In this document: one piece after another, positions 16,908-25,134 of the stretch
Position numbering within the stretch: the stretch's first letter is position 1
How the letters are laid out: the number at the start of each line of letters is the position of its first letter
Assembly (NCBI GenBank): GCA_024403355.1
Contig: JAKSRW010000001.1
Coordinates: forward strand, 124,001-188,000
DNA: 64,000 nucleotides
Source of the DNA: Lachnospiraceae bacterium
Lineage (GTDB): Bacteria; Bacillota; Clostridia; Lachnospirales; Lachnospiraceae
Direction: 5' to 3'
The notes under the pieces: generated by a model
Told to the model about the DNA's origin: nothing
The model's input: only the letters and a program-made list of their open reading frames with translations
The model's database searches: none
Made by a program: the position numbers and the translations under genes

Positions 16908-18399
16908 AAATACAGAGCCTGAGTTTGATGTATCAGACAAGGTTATGACAGACAATCAGGCTGCGGATGAAGCAGGTGTCTCAGAGGAAATCCGTGTTTT
17001 GGAGGAGAGTACCGCAGAAATTGAAGAGAAGACACAGCTTGCAGAGGAGGATGGGGAAAGCGATCAGGTAATTCAGATGCGTGAATACATCGGGAACAAG
17101 TCCTTCAAGGAGTTCCGTCTTTTAGCACCTGAAATGAATGAGGCCGATGTGGCTTCACTGCTTGAGGAGCTTCCGGAAAATGAAATTTTCCCGTTCTTCA
17201 GAGTGCTTCCGAAGCATATTGCCGCAGACGTGTTTGCATATCTGCCTATTGACCTGCAGCAGAGTATGATTGTGCGATTCACGGAAGGCGAGGCGGCGAA
17301 CATCATCGATAACATGTATGTGGATGATGCTGCGGACCTTTTCGATGAAATGCCGGCAAATGTAGTTACCAGACTGCTTGCGAAAACCAGTCCCGAGACC
17401 AGAAGAACCATTAACCAGCTTCTGCAGTATCCCGACAGCTCTGCGGGCAGCCTTATGACAACAGAGTATGAGGCTTTGAAGCTTCATTTAACCGTTGCTG
17501 AGGCTATTGAAAAAATCAGAACAGACGGTATCGATAAGGAGACTATCAATATCTGCTATGTATTAGACAGAGACAGAAAGCTTTTGGGTACAGTTACCCT
17601 GAGGCAGATTCTGTTGAGCAAGCCGGATGCCGAAATCGGAAGTATCATGACGGAGAATGTTATTTCCGTAACAACCCTTACCGACCAGGAGGATGTTGCG
17701 CGAGATTTCCAGAAGTACGACTTCTCGGCTATGCCGGTTACTGACAGTGAGGGAAGACTTGTCGGTATTATCACAGTCGATGATATCGTGGATATTCTCC
17801 AGGAAGAGGCCACAGAGGATATCGAGAAGATGGCCGCTATCAGTCCTTCGGATATGCCTTATGTTAAGACAGGCGTTTTTGAAACCTGGAAAAAACGTAT
17901 TCCCTGGCTGCTTCTTTTGATGATTTCAGCGACCTTTACCGGTATGATTATCAGCCATTTTGAGGAAGCACTGAGTACATATATTGTACTTACTTCCTTT
18001 ATTCCCATGCTGATGGATACGGGCGGAAATGCCGGAAGTCAGGCATCTGTTTCGATTATCCGTGCGCTTTCACTCGGAGAGCTCGAATTCGCAGACCTGC
18101 CCAAAACGGTGTGGAAGGAAGCCAGAGTATCGTTATTAATCGGTGCTACACTGGCCGTAACAAATTTTGTTAAGCTTCTTCTGGTGGACCGGGTAGATGT
18201 AGCTGTTGCGGCGGTAGTATGTTTAACGCTTGTGGTAACTGTATTTGTTGCAAAGCTTGTGGGCTGTTCATTACCTATGATTGCCAAGAAAATCGGTTTT
18301 GACCCTGCGGTAATGGCGAGTCCGTTTATCACTACAATTGTTGATGCACTTTCACTGCTTATCTATTTTTCATTTGCACAGATGTTTCTCGGCATTTGA
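16876..18399 (+). CDS. mgtE: Magnesium transporter MgtE
   Basis: A 507-residue Mg2+ channel/transporter. It has an N-terminal acidic extension (1-65), an MgtE N domain (about 70-195, LLEELPENEIFPFF), and paired CBS domains (about 200-320) ending in VDDIVDILQEEATEDIEKMA. The five-helix membrane pore (about 345-507) carries the family motif DTGGNAGSQAS. In known MgtE, Mg2+ binding to the CBS and N domains closes the pore. AAGGAGG lies 9 nt before ATG. It is preceded by a structured leader and an overlapping leader ORF, which suggests translational or Mg2+-dependent control. Confidence 0.96.
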   Translation: MSEKEKEAMYENTEPEFDVSDKVMTDNQAADEAGVSEEIRVLEESTAEIEEKTQLAEEDGESDQVIQMREYIGNKSFKEFRLLAPEMNEADVASLLEELPENEIFPFFRVLPKHIAADVFAYLPIDLQQSMIVRFTEGEAANIIDNMYVDDAADLFDEMPANVVTRLLAKTSPETRRTINQLLQYPDSSAGSLMTTEYEALKLHLTVAEAIEKIRTDGIDKETINICYVLDRDRKLLGTVTLRQILLSKPDAEIGSIMTENVISVTTLTDQEDVARDFQKYDFSAMPVTDSEGRLVGIITVDDIVDILQEEATEDIEKMAAISPSDMPYVKTGVFETWKKRIPWLLLLMISATFTGMIISHFEEALSTYIVLTSFIPMLMDTGGNAGSQASVSIIRALSLGELEFADLPKTVWKEARVSLLIGATLAVTNFVKLLLVDRVDVAVAAVVCLTLVVTVFVAKLVGCSLPMIAKKIGFDPAVMASPFITTIVDALSLLIYFSFAQMFLGI

Positions 18400-18440
18400 T
18401 GGGCAGTTTATAAACTTAAGTAATTTTGAAAGGTGAATAT

Positions 18441-20243
18441 ATGAAAACATTAATGGAAATGCTGAACGGCTGTTTTGCGGCAGCCTTTGAAAAGGCGGGC
18501 TATGACGCCAAGTACGGTAAGTGCAATGTATCGAACCGTCCCGACCTTTGCGAATTTCAGTGTAATGGTGCAATGGCCAGTGCAAAGGCTTATAAGAAGC
18601 CTCCGATTGCTATTGCGAATGAAGTTGTTGCCGCCCTTGAGAATGACGGAACCTTCGATAAGGTAGAGGCTGTAATGCCCGGCTTTATCAATATTACACT
18701 CAGTAACAAAATGCTTGATAAATATCTTTTAGAGATGAATACAGCAGACAATCTCGGCTATGAGCCGAAGAATGCAGGCAAGACACTTATTGTGGACTAC
18801 GGCGGAGCAAATGTTGCAAAGCCCCTCCATGTAGGTCATCTTCGTCCCGCTATTATCGGTGAGAGCGTAAAGAGAATGCTTGCCTTTGACGGCTACAAGG
18901 CTATCGGTGACGTACATCTCGGTGACTGGGGACTTCCCATGGGTCTAATTATTACCGAATGCAGCAAGAGATATCCCGACCTTGTTTACTTTGATGAGAA
19001 TTACGAGGGTGAATATCCTTCGGAAGCACCCTTTGCAATCAGTGACCTTGAGGAAATCTATCCTTATGCATGTGCTTATTCAAAAGAGCATCCCGAATAT
19101 AAGGAGGAGGCTCGTATTGCCACAGCTCAGCTTCAGGCAGGCCGCCGCGGTTACCGTGCTCTTTGGAAGCATATTTTAAATGTATCAAAGGCAGACCTTA
19201 AGAAGAATTATGATAATCTGAATGTTCATTTCGAGCTTTGGAACGGTGAGAGTGATGTTGATTCGCTTATCGCGCCCATGGTAGAGAAGATGAAGGCAGA
19301 CGGTGTAGCAAAGCTCAGTGAGGGCGCTGTAGTTGTTGATGTTAAGGAGGAGACCGACAATAAGGAAATGCCTCCCTGCATCCTTGTTAAGTCAGACGGT
19401 GCCGCAATTTATGCGTCTACCGACCTTGCAACTCTCGTTGAACGTGAGCAGGACTATAAGCCTGATTTTATCGTATATGTCGTAGATAAGCGTCAGAGCC
19501 TTCATTTCGAGCAGGTATTCCGTACCGCACGTAAGGCAGGAATCATCCGTCCCGAAACACGTCTCCACCATATCGGAAACGGTACAATGAACGGTCCTGA
19601 CGGAACACCCTTCAAGACCCGTGACGGTGGTGTAATGAGACTTGAATATCTCATCCGTGATATCGCCGCAAAGGTTTCGGAGAAGATGGCTGACCGTGAG
19701 CTTTCCGCTGAGGAACGCGAGAATATCTCTAAAATTGTCGGACTGGCAGCCCTTAAGTACGGTGATTTATCAAATGCCGCAACCAAGGACTATATCTTCG
19801 ATGTAGATAAATTCACAGCCTTTGAGGGAAATACAGGACCTTACATCCTTTATACAATGGTTCGTATCAAGTCAATCCTTGATAAGTATGCTTCAGTAAG
19901 CGGTTCAACCATCGCGGATATCAGGGCAGCAGCCGAAAAGGCGGATTTTGCGGCAGATTACAGCAGTGCGGATGCGGTTGATTCAGAGAAGAAGCTTAAG
20001 CTTGCCATCGCGGCCTTTGCTGATAATATTTCAAATGCGGCCGATGAGCTTGCACCTCACAAGATATGTTCATATATCTTTGATCTCAGCAACCTCTTTA
20101 ACAGCTTTTATCATGAGAACAAGATTATTGCTGAAGAGGACAAGGCAAAGCAGAAGCATTGGATTTCATTAATATGTCTTACGCTTAAGTGTCTTGAGAC
20201 ATGTACCGATATGCTTGCAATAAGTGCACCTGAGCGAATGTAA
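18441..20243 (+). CDS. argS: Arginyl-tRNA synthetase
   Basis: A 600-residue class I aminoacyl-tRNA synthetase with the HIGH motif as HVGH (130-133) in NVAKPLHVGHLRPAIIGE, a GTMNGPDGTPFKTRDGGVM segment, and the C-terminal anticodon-binding domain (NTGPYILYTMVR onward). It charges tRNA-Arg. ATG 18441 is chosen over the upstream in-frame TTG because GAAAGGTG lies 6 nt upstream. A canonical KMSK is not obvious, as in many ArgRS. The AAA-type ATPase gene starts 27 bp downstream. No T-box leader was seen. Confidence 0.97.
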   Translation: MKTLMEMLNGCFAAAFEKAGYDAKYGKCNVSNRPDLCEFQCNGAMASAKAYKKPPIAIANEVVAALENDGTFDKVEAVMPGFINITLSNKMLDKYLLEMNTADNLGYEPKNAGKTLIVDYGGANVAKPLHVGHLRPAIIGESVKRMLAFDGYKAIGDVHLGDWGLPMGLIITECSKRYPDLVYFDENYEGEYPSEAPFAISDLEEIYPYACAYSKEHPEYKEEARIATAQLQAGRRGYRALWKHILNVSKADLKKNYDNLNVHFELWNGESDVDSLIAPMVEKMKADGVAKLSEGAVVVDVKEETDNKEMPPCILVKSDGAAIYASTDLATLVEREQDYKPDFIVYVVDKRQSLHFEQVFRTARKAGIIRPETRLHHIGNGTMNGPDGTPFKTRDGGVMRLEYLIRDIAAKVSEKMADRELSAEERENISKIVGLAALKYGDLSNAATKDYIFDVDKFTAFEGNTGPYILYTMVRIKSILDKYASVSGSTIADIRAAAEKADFAADYSSADAVDSEKKLKLAIAAFADNISNAADELAPHKICSYIFDLSNLFNSFYHENKIIAEEDKAKQKHWISLICLTLKCLETCTDMLAISAPERM

Positions 20244-20270
20244 TTGCTTGAAAGGCGGAACAAACAATAT

Positions 20271-21572
20271 ATGTTTATTGGGCGTAAAGATGAAAAAAAG
20301 CAGCTCGAGAATGCATTCGGGGGAGAACATAATAATCTTTTAGTGCTTTACGGAAGAGAAGGAATAGGTAAAACCAGCTTTTTATTTAACTTCTGTGAGG
20401 ACAAGCGTTATTTTTACTATAATGCGATTGAGATTACCCCGGCAATGCAGGAAAAACGCTTTGCCAAGATTGAAAAGGAAATCAGCGAATATGCTGTTTC
20501 GGGCAAGGTTGTTCTTATAATCGATGAATTCAGGTACTTTTCCGATGAAATGCTGAATGAGAAGATTATCGGACTGCTGGATAACGAAAATCTTAAAATC
20601 ATGATCATACTGGTTTCATCCTCAGTTAACTGGGTTGAAAACAGTATGGTTAATGAAGCGCGCTCAATAGCCAGAAGACTTACGGGAATTATGAAGCTGA
20701 AGGACTTATCCTTCAGGGAGGCGGTTGAATGGTATCCCAAGATTTCGGTCGAGGACTGTGTCCTTATGCGTTCCGTAATGGGCGGTATTCCCAAATACCT
20801 TAGGCTTTGGGCGGATAACAGGCGTACTCGTGAGAATATCATTTCACTTCTTCTTACCAAGGGTTCGGTGCTTGAGAATGAGGCGGAGTTCTTTTTAAAG
20901 CTTGAGCTTCGTGAACTGGCGGCTTATAATGCGATTCTGATCGCACTTGCCGGTGGAAAATACAAGCTGAATGATATTTATGCCGAAACAGGCTTTTCAA
21001 GAGCCAAAATCAGTGTTTACCTGAAGAATCTTATCGAAATGGACATTGTAGAGAAGGTTAATATGGCATATGTCCGCCATTACGATAAGACTCAGAAGGG
21101 ACTTTACCGTATTCGTGATTCCTTTATCAGATTTTATTATGCTTATGTCTACCCGAACCGTGATTTGATTGAACAGGGACGCGGCAGACAGGTTTATGAT
21201 GAAAAAATACTTCCGGATATGCCCAGATTTGTAAGGGAGAGCTTTGCAGAGGTTGCAAAGGAATTCCTGATGATATTATCAAGAAGGGGCAGCCTGAAGG
21301 CCGGATATAATGATTTTCGTACCTGGATAGGTAAAACGGGAACGATAGATATAGTGGCAAATGACGGTGAGGGCAGTACTCTTGCCGCAGTATGCTTCTA
21401 TGAGGAGCGACAGGCTGATGCAGAGGAAATAGCAGCGGTAAAAGAGATGCTTTCATCTGCAGGACTTCGCTGTAAAGAAATATTTATATTTGCCAGAGCG
21501 GGATTTACGGATAGGGCAAGAGCTATGGCGCAAAGTGAGGAAATAATGACGGTGGCAATGTCGGATTTATAG
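20271..21572 (+). CDS. Archaeal-type AAA ATPase with DUF234-like C-terminal domain
   Basis: A 433-residue protein with Walker A GREGIGKTS (about 28-36), Walker B VVLIIDEFRYF, and a winged-helix-like segment (FSRAKISVYLKNLIEMDIVEK is the recognition part). The C-terminal region resembles DUF234, a PD-(D/E)xK nuclease-like fold (TGTIDIVA, then AAVCFYEE). The usual catalytic Lys of an ExK motif is not evident, so nuclease activity is doubtful. Such ATPases are widespread in archaea and in gut Clostridia; function is unknown. It sits directly downstream of argS with a GAAAGGCGG site 12 nt from ATG. Confidence 0.8.
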   Translation: MFIGRKDEKKQLENAFGGEHNNLLVLYGREGIGKTSFLFNFCEDKRYFYYNAIEITPAMQEKRFAKIEKEISEYAVSGKVVLIIDEFRYFSDEMLNEKIIGLLDNENLKIMIILVSSSVNWVENSMVNEARSIARRLTGIMKLKDLSFREAVEWYPKISVEDCVLMRSVMGGIPKYLRLWADNRRTRENIISLLLTKGSVLENEAEFFLKLELRELAAYNAILIALAGGKYKLNDIYAETGFSRAKISVYLKNLIEMDIVEKVNMAYVRHYDKTQKGLYRIRDSFIRFYYAYVYPNRDLIEQGRGRQVYDEKILPDMPRFVRESFAEVAKEFLMILSRRGSLKAGYNDFRTWIGKTGTIDIVANDGEGSTLAAVCFYEERQADAEEIAAVKEMLSSAGLRCKEIFIFARAGFTDRARAMAQSEEIMTVAMSDL

Positions 21573-21618
21573 ACATTCTACTGTTTTAGAAAAATTTGAT
21601 TTAGATATTACATTTATA

Positions 21619-21647
21619 TTGACTAATGGTTTTTGGACGAGTATAAT
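21619..21647 (+). promoter_or_regulatory. Putative promoter of the SH3b protein gene
   Basis: TTGACT, 17-bp spacer, consensus TATAAT, about 80 nt upstream of the coding start. The intergenic region is otherwise AT-rich with no other feature seen. Confidence 0.7.
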
Positions 21648-21727
21648 AATTAGTGTATGTGTAATTCTATGCATATTTATCAGAAATAATCAATTTTTAG
21701 TTTTTTCACTGAGGATTGGAGAAAAAA

Positions 21728-22813
21728 ATGTCAGAGAGAATTAAAGCTTTTTTTAAGTTTACTATATTTATTTTTGCAGCAGCAGTAATTGTTTCGGTTT
21801 GCGGTCTTAAGATGGTTTCGGCCGAAGGCGAAGAACCTGAGAACTGGGTTCATTATCATGGTACAGTAACCAATAACGGCGTAAATGTCCGTACAGGTGC
21901 CGGTACTAATTTCGATAAGCTTCAGGATAAGGACGGTAATAATGTTCAGCTTTCATCACAGACAGCGCTCATCATTCTTGAGGACTGCGTAGCGGATGAC
22001 GGTAAGGTTTGGTACAAGGCCAGCTTTGAAAAGAGCGGAAGCAGCTATGAAGGCTTCATCTTCGGTGAGTTTGTAAGCAAGCAGACAGATGACCCCATCA
22101 CACCTACACCTATTCCCGCAACACCTACTCCCGTGCCTGAGGTTACAGATGATAAGTCTGCTTCAGATACTGAAAAGCCTATTGTTACACAGGCTCCAAA
22201 GCCTACCATTAACGGTGACACAGATAAGGATTCATCTGAAGAAGAGGGCGGAAATTCAAAGTCAACAATCCTGTTTGTAATCTTTGCTATTATCGCAATT
22301 TTTGCGGCAGTATTCATCTTCATCATTGTTAACAGCATTCTTAAACAGAACAAGAAAAAGAAGAAGTCACATACCTCAAGAAAGGTTGACAGATTAAGAC
22401 GTGAGCAGGAGGACGGCGGAAACGGTGCTCCTTCAGGTAAGAGAAGACCCGAAATCAAGCGTGCAGCTAATGAGGGTGCTTCGGTTCGCGAGATTCGCCA
22501 GGATGTTTACTACACCAACACTGAATCAGATGATGATCTTTTAGGTCTCATCAACCAGGAAAACGATGATAAGAAGTCACTCCGTGCAGCGGTTGACAGA
22601 CTTCAGGAGCATGATATTATCATCCATAAGGTATATGGTGAGGGTGAGGTTTACGATAACTCAGATGTTAAGCTTATGGAGGTTCGTTTCGGAAATGATG
22701 TACGTTTCCTGAACAAGGACTCAATCGTTTCTAAGAAGCTCGTAGAGGTTTTCGATGATGAGGACCAGGCACTTGCGAGAAGAAGAAACAAGAGAAAAAC
22801 TAATAAGAGATAA
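21728..22813 (+). CDS. Membrane protein with extracellular SH3b domain
   Basis: A 361-residue protein. It has a signal peptide or N-terminal helix (about 8-30, ending MVSAEGEE), a bacterial SH3 domain (about 38-120; NNGVNVRTGAGTNFDKL is diagnostic), and a Pro/Thr-rich linker (TPTPIPATPTPVPE). A membrane helix follows (about 180-203), then a Lys/Arg-rich cytoplasmic tail with a possible CarD/Tudor-like segment (VYGEGEVYDN...MEVRFGNDVRFLNKDSI). SH3b domains bind cell-wall peptides, so it may link wall sensing to the cytoplasm; that is inference. ATG 21728 has GGAG 7 nt upstream. Confidence 0.85.
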   Translation: MSERIKAFFKFTIFIFAAAVIVSVCGLKMVSAEGEEPENWVHYHGTVTNNGVNVRTGAGTNFDKLQDKDGNNVQLSSQTALIILEDCVADDGKVWYKASFEKSGSSYEGFIFGEFVSKQTDDPITPTPIPATPTPVPEVTDDKSASDTEKPIVTQAPKPTINGDTDKDSSEEEGGNSKSTILFVIFAIIAIFAAVFIFIIVNSILKQNKKKKKSHTSRKVDRLRREQEDGGNGAPSGKRRPEIKRAANEGASVREIRQDVYYTNTESDDDLLGLINQENDDKKSLRAAVDRLQEHDIIIHKVYGEGEVYDNSDVKLMEVRFGNDVRFLNKDSIVSKKLVEVFDDEDQALARRRNKRKTNKR

Positions 22814-22824
22814 TTGAAAATACT

Positions 22825-22858
22825 AAAGGCCACGCAGATGCGTGGCCTTAAATCTTTT
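22825..22858 (+). terminator. Terminator between SH3b gene and argH
   Basis: GGCCACGC/GCGTGGCC stem with an AGAT loop and TTAAATCTTTT downstream. It lies between convergent genes and can serve both strands. Confidence 0.85.
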
Positions 22859-22871
22859 ACAAACCCAAATC

Positions 22872-24275
22872 TTATAACCATTCCTCATCATTATGAATGA
22901 TTTCATCCGAAAGATAATCATTGCACTTCTGAATCATTCGCTCGATTGCAAGCTTACCGGGGGCACCGATGGTGTTACGCTTTTCTACGCAGGTCTGAAG
23001 TGAAATTGCTTCGTATACATCCTCGTTGAAGGCAGGAGAGAACTGTCTGAACTCATCGATTGTAAGGTCATCAAGAGCACATTTCTTATCAATGCAGTAG
23101 AGCACGAGACGGCCGATGATGCCATGAGCATCACGGAAGGGAATTCCGTTATTAACGAGGTAGTCGGCTGCGTCCGTAGCATTTGTGAATCCGTTTCTTG
23201 CACTGGCAGCCATTACATCCTTATTGAAGGTGAGGGTTGCAAGCATACCGTTGAAAAGTACGATTGAATCAGATACGGTATCAAGTGCGTCAAAGAAGGC
23301 TTCCTTGTCTTCCTGCATATCCTTATTATACGCAAGGGGGAGCCCCTTGAGGGAAGTAAGAAGAGTCATCAGTGAGCCGTATACACGACCGGTCTTGCCT
23401 CTTACAAGCTCTGCTATATCGGGATTCTTCTTCTGTGGCATGATACTGCTTCCTGTTGAGTAAGCATCGCTGATTTCGATGAAACGGTATTCGTTTGAAT
23501 TCCAGATGATGATTTCCTCACTGAAACGTGAAAGATGCTGCATGATAAGGCTGAAATCTGCCAGAAGCTCGATTACATAGTCTCTGTCTGCTACACCGTC
23601 AATAGAATTCTCGGTAGGTCCGTAGAAGCCGAGCTCGTCAGCAGTCATCTCTCTGTCAAGAGGATAGGTGGTTCCCGCAAGTGCGCCTGAACCGAGAGGA
23701 GAATAGTTCATTCTCTCGATACAGTCCTCAATTCTTGAACGGTCACGCTTGAAGAACTCGAAGTATGCGCCAAGGTGATGGGCAAGTGTGATGGGCTGAG
23801 CCTTCTGAAGGTGAGTAAAGCCGGGCATATAAGTATCTGTATTTTCCTCCATAATGTGGAAGATAGTATAGAGCAGATCCTTAAGCTTATCTGAAATATC
23901 ATGAGCCACATCGCGGCAGTAGAGACGCATGTCAAGCGCTACCTGGTCATTTCTGCTGCGGCCTGTATGAAGCTTCTTTCCTGCATTTCCGATACGTTCG
24001 GTAAGGGTTGCTTCAACGAAGCTGTGGATGTCCTCGGCAGTCATATCGATCTGAAGAGTGCCTGCTTCGATTTCATCATATATTTTCTTGAGCTCTGAAA
24101 GTATCTGTTCAGATTCTTCCTTTGAGATGATCCCCTGTCTGCCAAGCATTCTGGCATGTGCAATGCTTCCTGTAATATCCTGACGCCAGAAGCGGGAATC
24201 GAAGGTGATCGATGAATTATATTTATCAACAAGTTCGTTTTCTTTTCCTGTGAAACGTCCGCCCCACAATTTCAT
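22872..24275 (-). CDS. argH: Argininosuccinate lyase
   Basis: A 467-residue member of the fumarase/aspartase superfamily that splits argininosuccinate to arginine and fumarate. The catalytic-loop signature GSSIMPQKKNPD is intact, and THLQKAQPITLAHH carries the conserved catalytic residues. ATG 24275 gives the canonical MKLWGGRF start; the frame is open 144 nt further upstream but without a family-like sequence. The start is preceded by GAAAGG-CAC-GGT and 7 nt, the same module as nine other genes. argG is not adjacent. ArgR is encoded at 57.5 kb, but I could not identify an ARG box with confidence. Confidence 0.97.
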   Translation of the reverse strand: MKLWGGRFTGKENELVDKYNSSITFDSRFWRQDITGSIAHARMLGRQGIISKEESEQILSELKKIYDEIEAGTLQIDMTAEDIHSFVEATLTERIGNAGKKLHTGRSRNDQVALDMRLYCRDVAHDISDKLKDLLYTIFHIMEENTDTYMPGFTHLQKAQPITLAHHLGAYFEFFKRDRSRIEDCIERMNYSPLGSGALAGTTYPLDREMTADELGFYGPTENSIDGVADRDYVIELLADFSLIMQHLSRFSEEIIIWNSNEYRFIEISDAYSTGSSIMPQKKNPDIAELVRGKTGRVYGSLMTLLTSLKGLPLAYNKDMQEDKEAFFDALDTVSDSIVLFNGMLATLTFNKDVMAASARNGFTNATDAADYLVNNGIPFRDAHGIIGRLVLYCIDKKCALDDLTIDEFRQFSPAFNEDVYEAISLQTCVEKRNTIGAPGKLAIERMIQKCNDYLSDEIIHNDEEWL

Positions 24276-24439
24276 ATTTATTACCGTGCCTTTCCATGTG
24301 AATGAGCTGTCATCCACACTTTCGTTATTTTCAAAAATTTCCTTGTAAATGGTATCATTTTGTGCCGGTATAGTCAAGAGGTTTAGGCTTATCCGCATCG
24401 GAAAATCAGATAAAATCAAGTTATTTGCCCTCTAAATAG

Positions 24440-24468
24440 TTGACTTTTACAAGTAAAATAATTAAAAT
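24440..24468 (+). promoter_or_regulatory. Putative promoter of zapA
   Basis: TTGACT, 17-bp spacer, TAAAAT, in the AT-rich region between divergent argH and zapA. Confidence 0.5.
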
Positions 24469-24576
24469 GTTAATTAAAAGTGTTCTATACTGTTATAAGT
24501 GATAATATTGACGTAAGCTCCGTGGAAAGGCAGGGTTATTACTGTGCAGTTAAATTTAGCGTATTGGGAGAAAAAC

Positions 24577-25020
24577 ATGGGTAGAAGAAACGATACGGAA
24601 GTTATTATTAATAATAAGCGCTACAGATTGTCAGGCTTTGAAAATGAGGAATATCTGCAGAGAATTGCAGGCTTTCTGAACAATAAGATTTCAGAAATGA
24701 AGCAGCAGGAGCTCTTCAAGAGTCTGGACAGCGATATGAAGAATATTTTCCTTGAGATTAATCTTGCGGATGAGTATTTCAAGATTAAAAACAAGTACGA
24801 GGAATCAGAGGCTGACAGTGAGTCAAAGAGTAATGAAATTTACTCGCTTAAGCACGAGATTATGAGTCTTCAGTCTAAGCTTGAGATTGCGGAGAAGGAA
24901 ATCGAAAGACAGAAGCAGCTGAATGTTGAAGAACAGAAGAAGAACGTAAAGCTTGAGACTGAGCTTTCAGCGGAGAAGAAGAACAGAAGAATCAGAGTTG
25001 TAGCTGATGATAATGAATAA
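24577..25020 (+). CDS. zapA: Cell division protein ZapA
   Basis: A 147-residue protein. The N-terminal ZapA domain (TEVIINNKRYRLSGFENEEYL, AGFLNNKI) is followed by a long coiled coil (about 70-140). ZapA bundles FtsZ filaments at the division site. The start is uncertain. ATG 24577 gives the family-like N-terminus and has GGGAG 6 nt upstream. GTG 24544, in frame 33 nt earlier, stands exactly 7 nt after the GAAAGG-CAG-GGT module. The extra residues from GTG would be MQLNLAYWEKN. Confidence 0.88.
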   Translation: MGRRNDTEVIINNKRYRLSGFENEEYLQRIAGFLNNKISEMKQQELFKSLDSDMKNIFLEINLADEYFKIKNKYEESEADSESKSNEIYSLKHEIMSLQSKLEIAEKEIERQKQLNVEEQKKNVKLETELSAEKKNRRIRVVADDNE

Positions 25021-25030
25021 CTGATGAATC

Positions 25031-25090
25031 CGGCCATTGAATGAGGGAGCCCTGATGTGGCATTACCCGGCTTCGGTGGCCGTTTTATTT
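25031..25090 (+). terminator. Putative branched terminator after zapA
   Basis: An outer CGGCCA/TGGCCG stem encloses an AGCC/GGCT stem and is followed by TTTTATTTT. The loop is long, so termination is less certain than for simple hairpins. Confidence 0.5.
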
Positions 25091-25134
25091 TGGCTTGCGG
25101 CTTTTGGAGCTGCTGAAGAGAGGATTTTACAATA

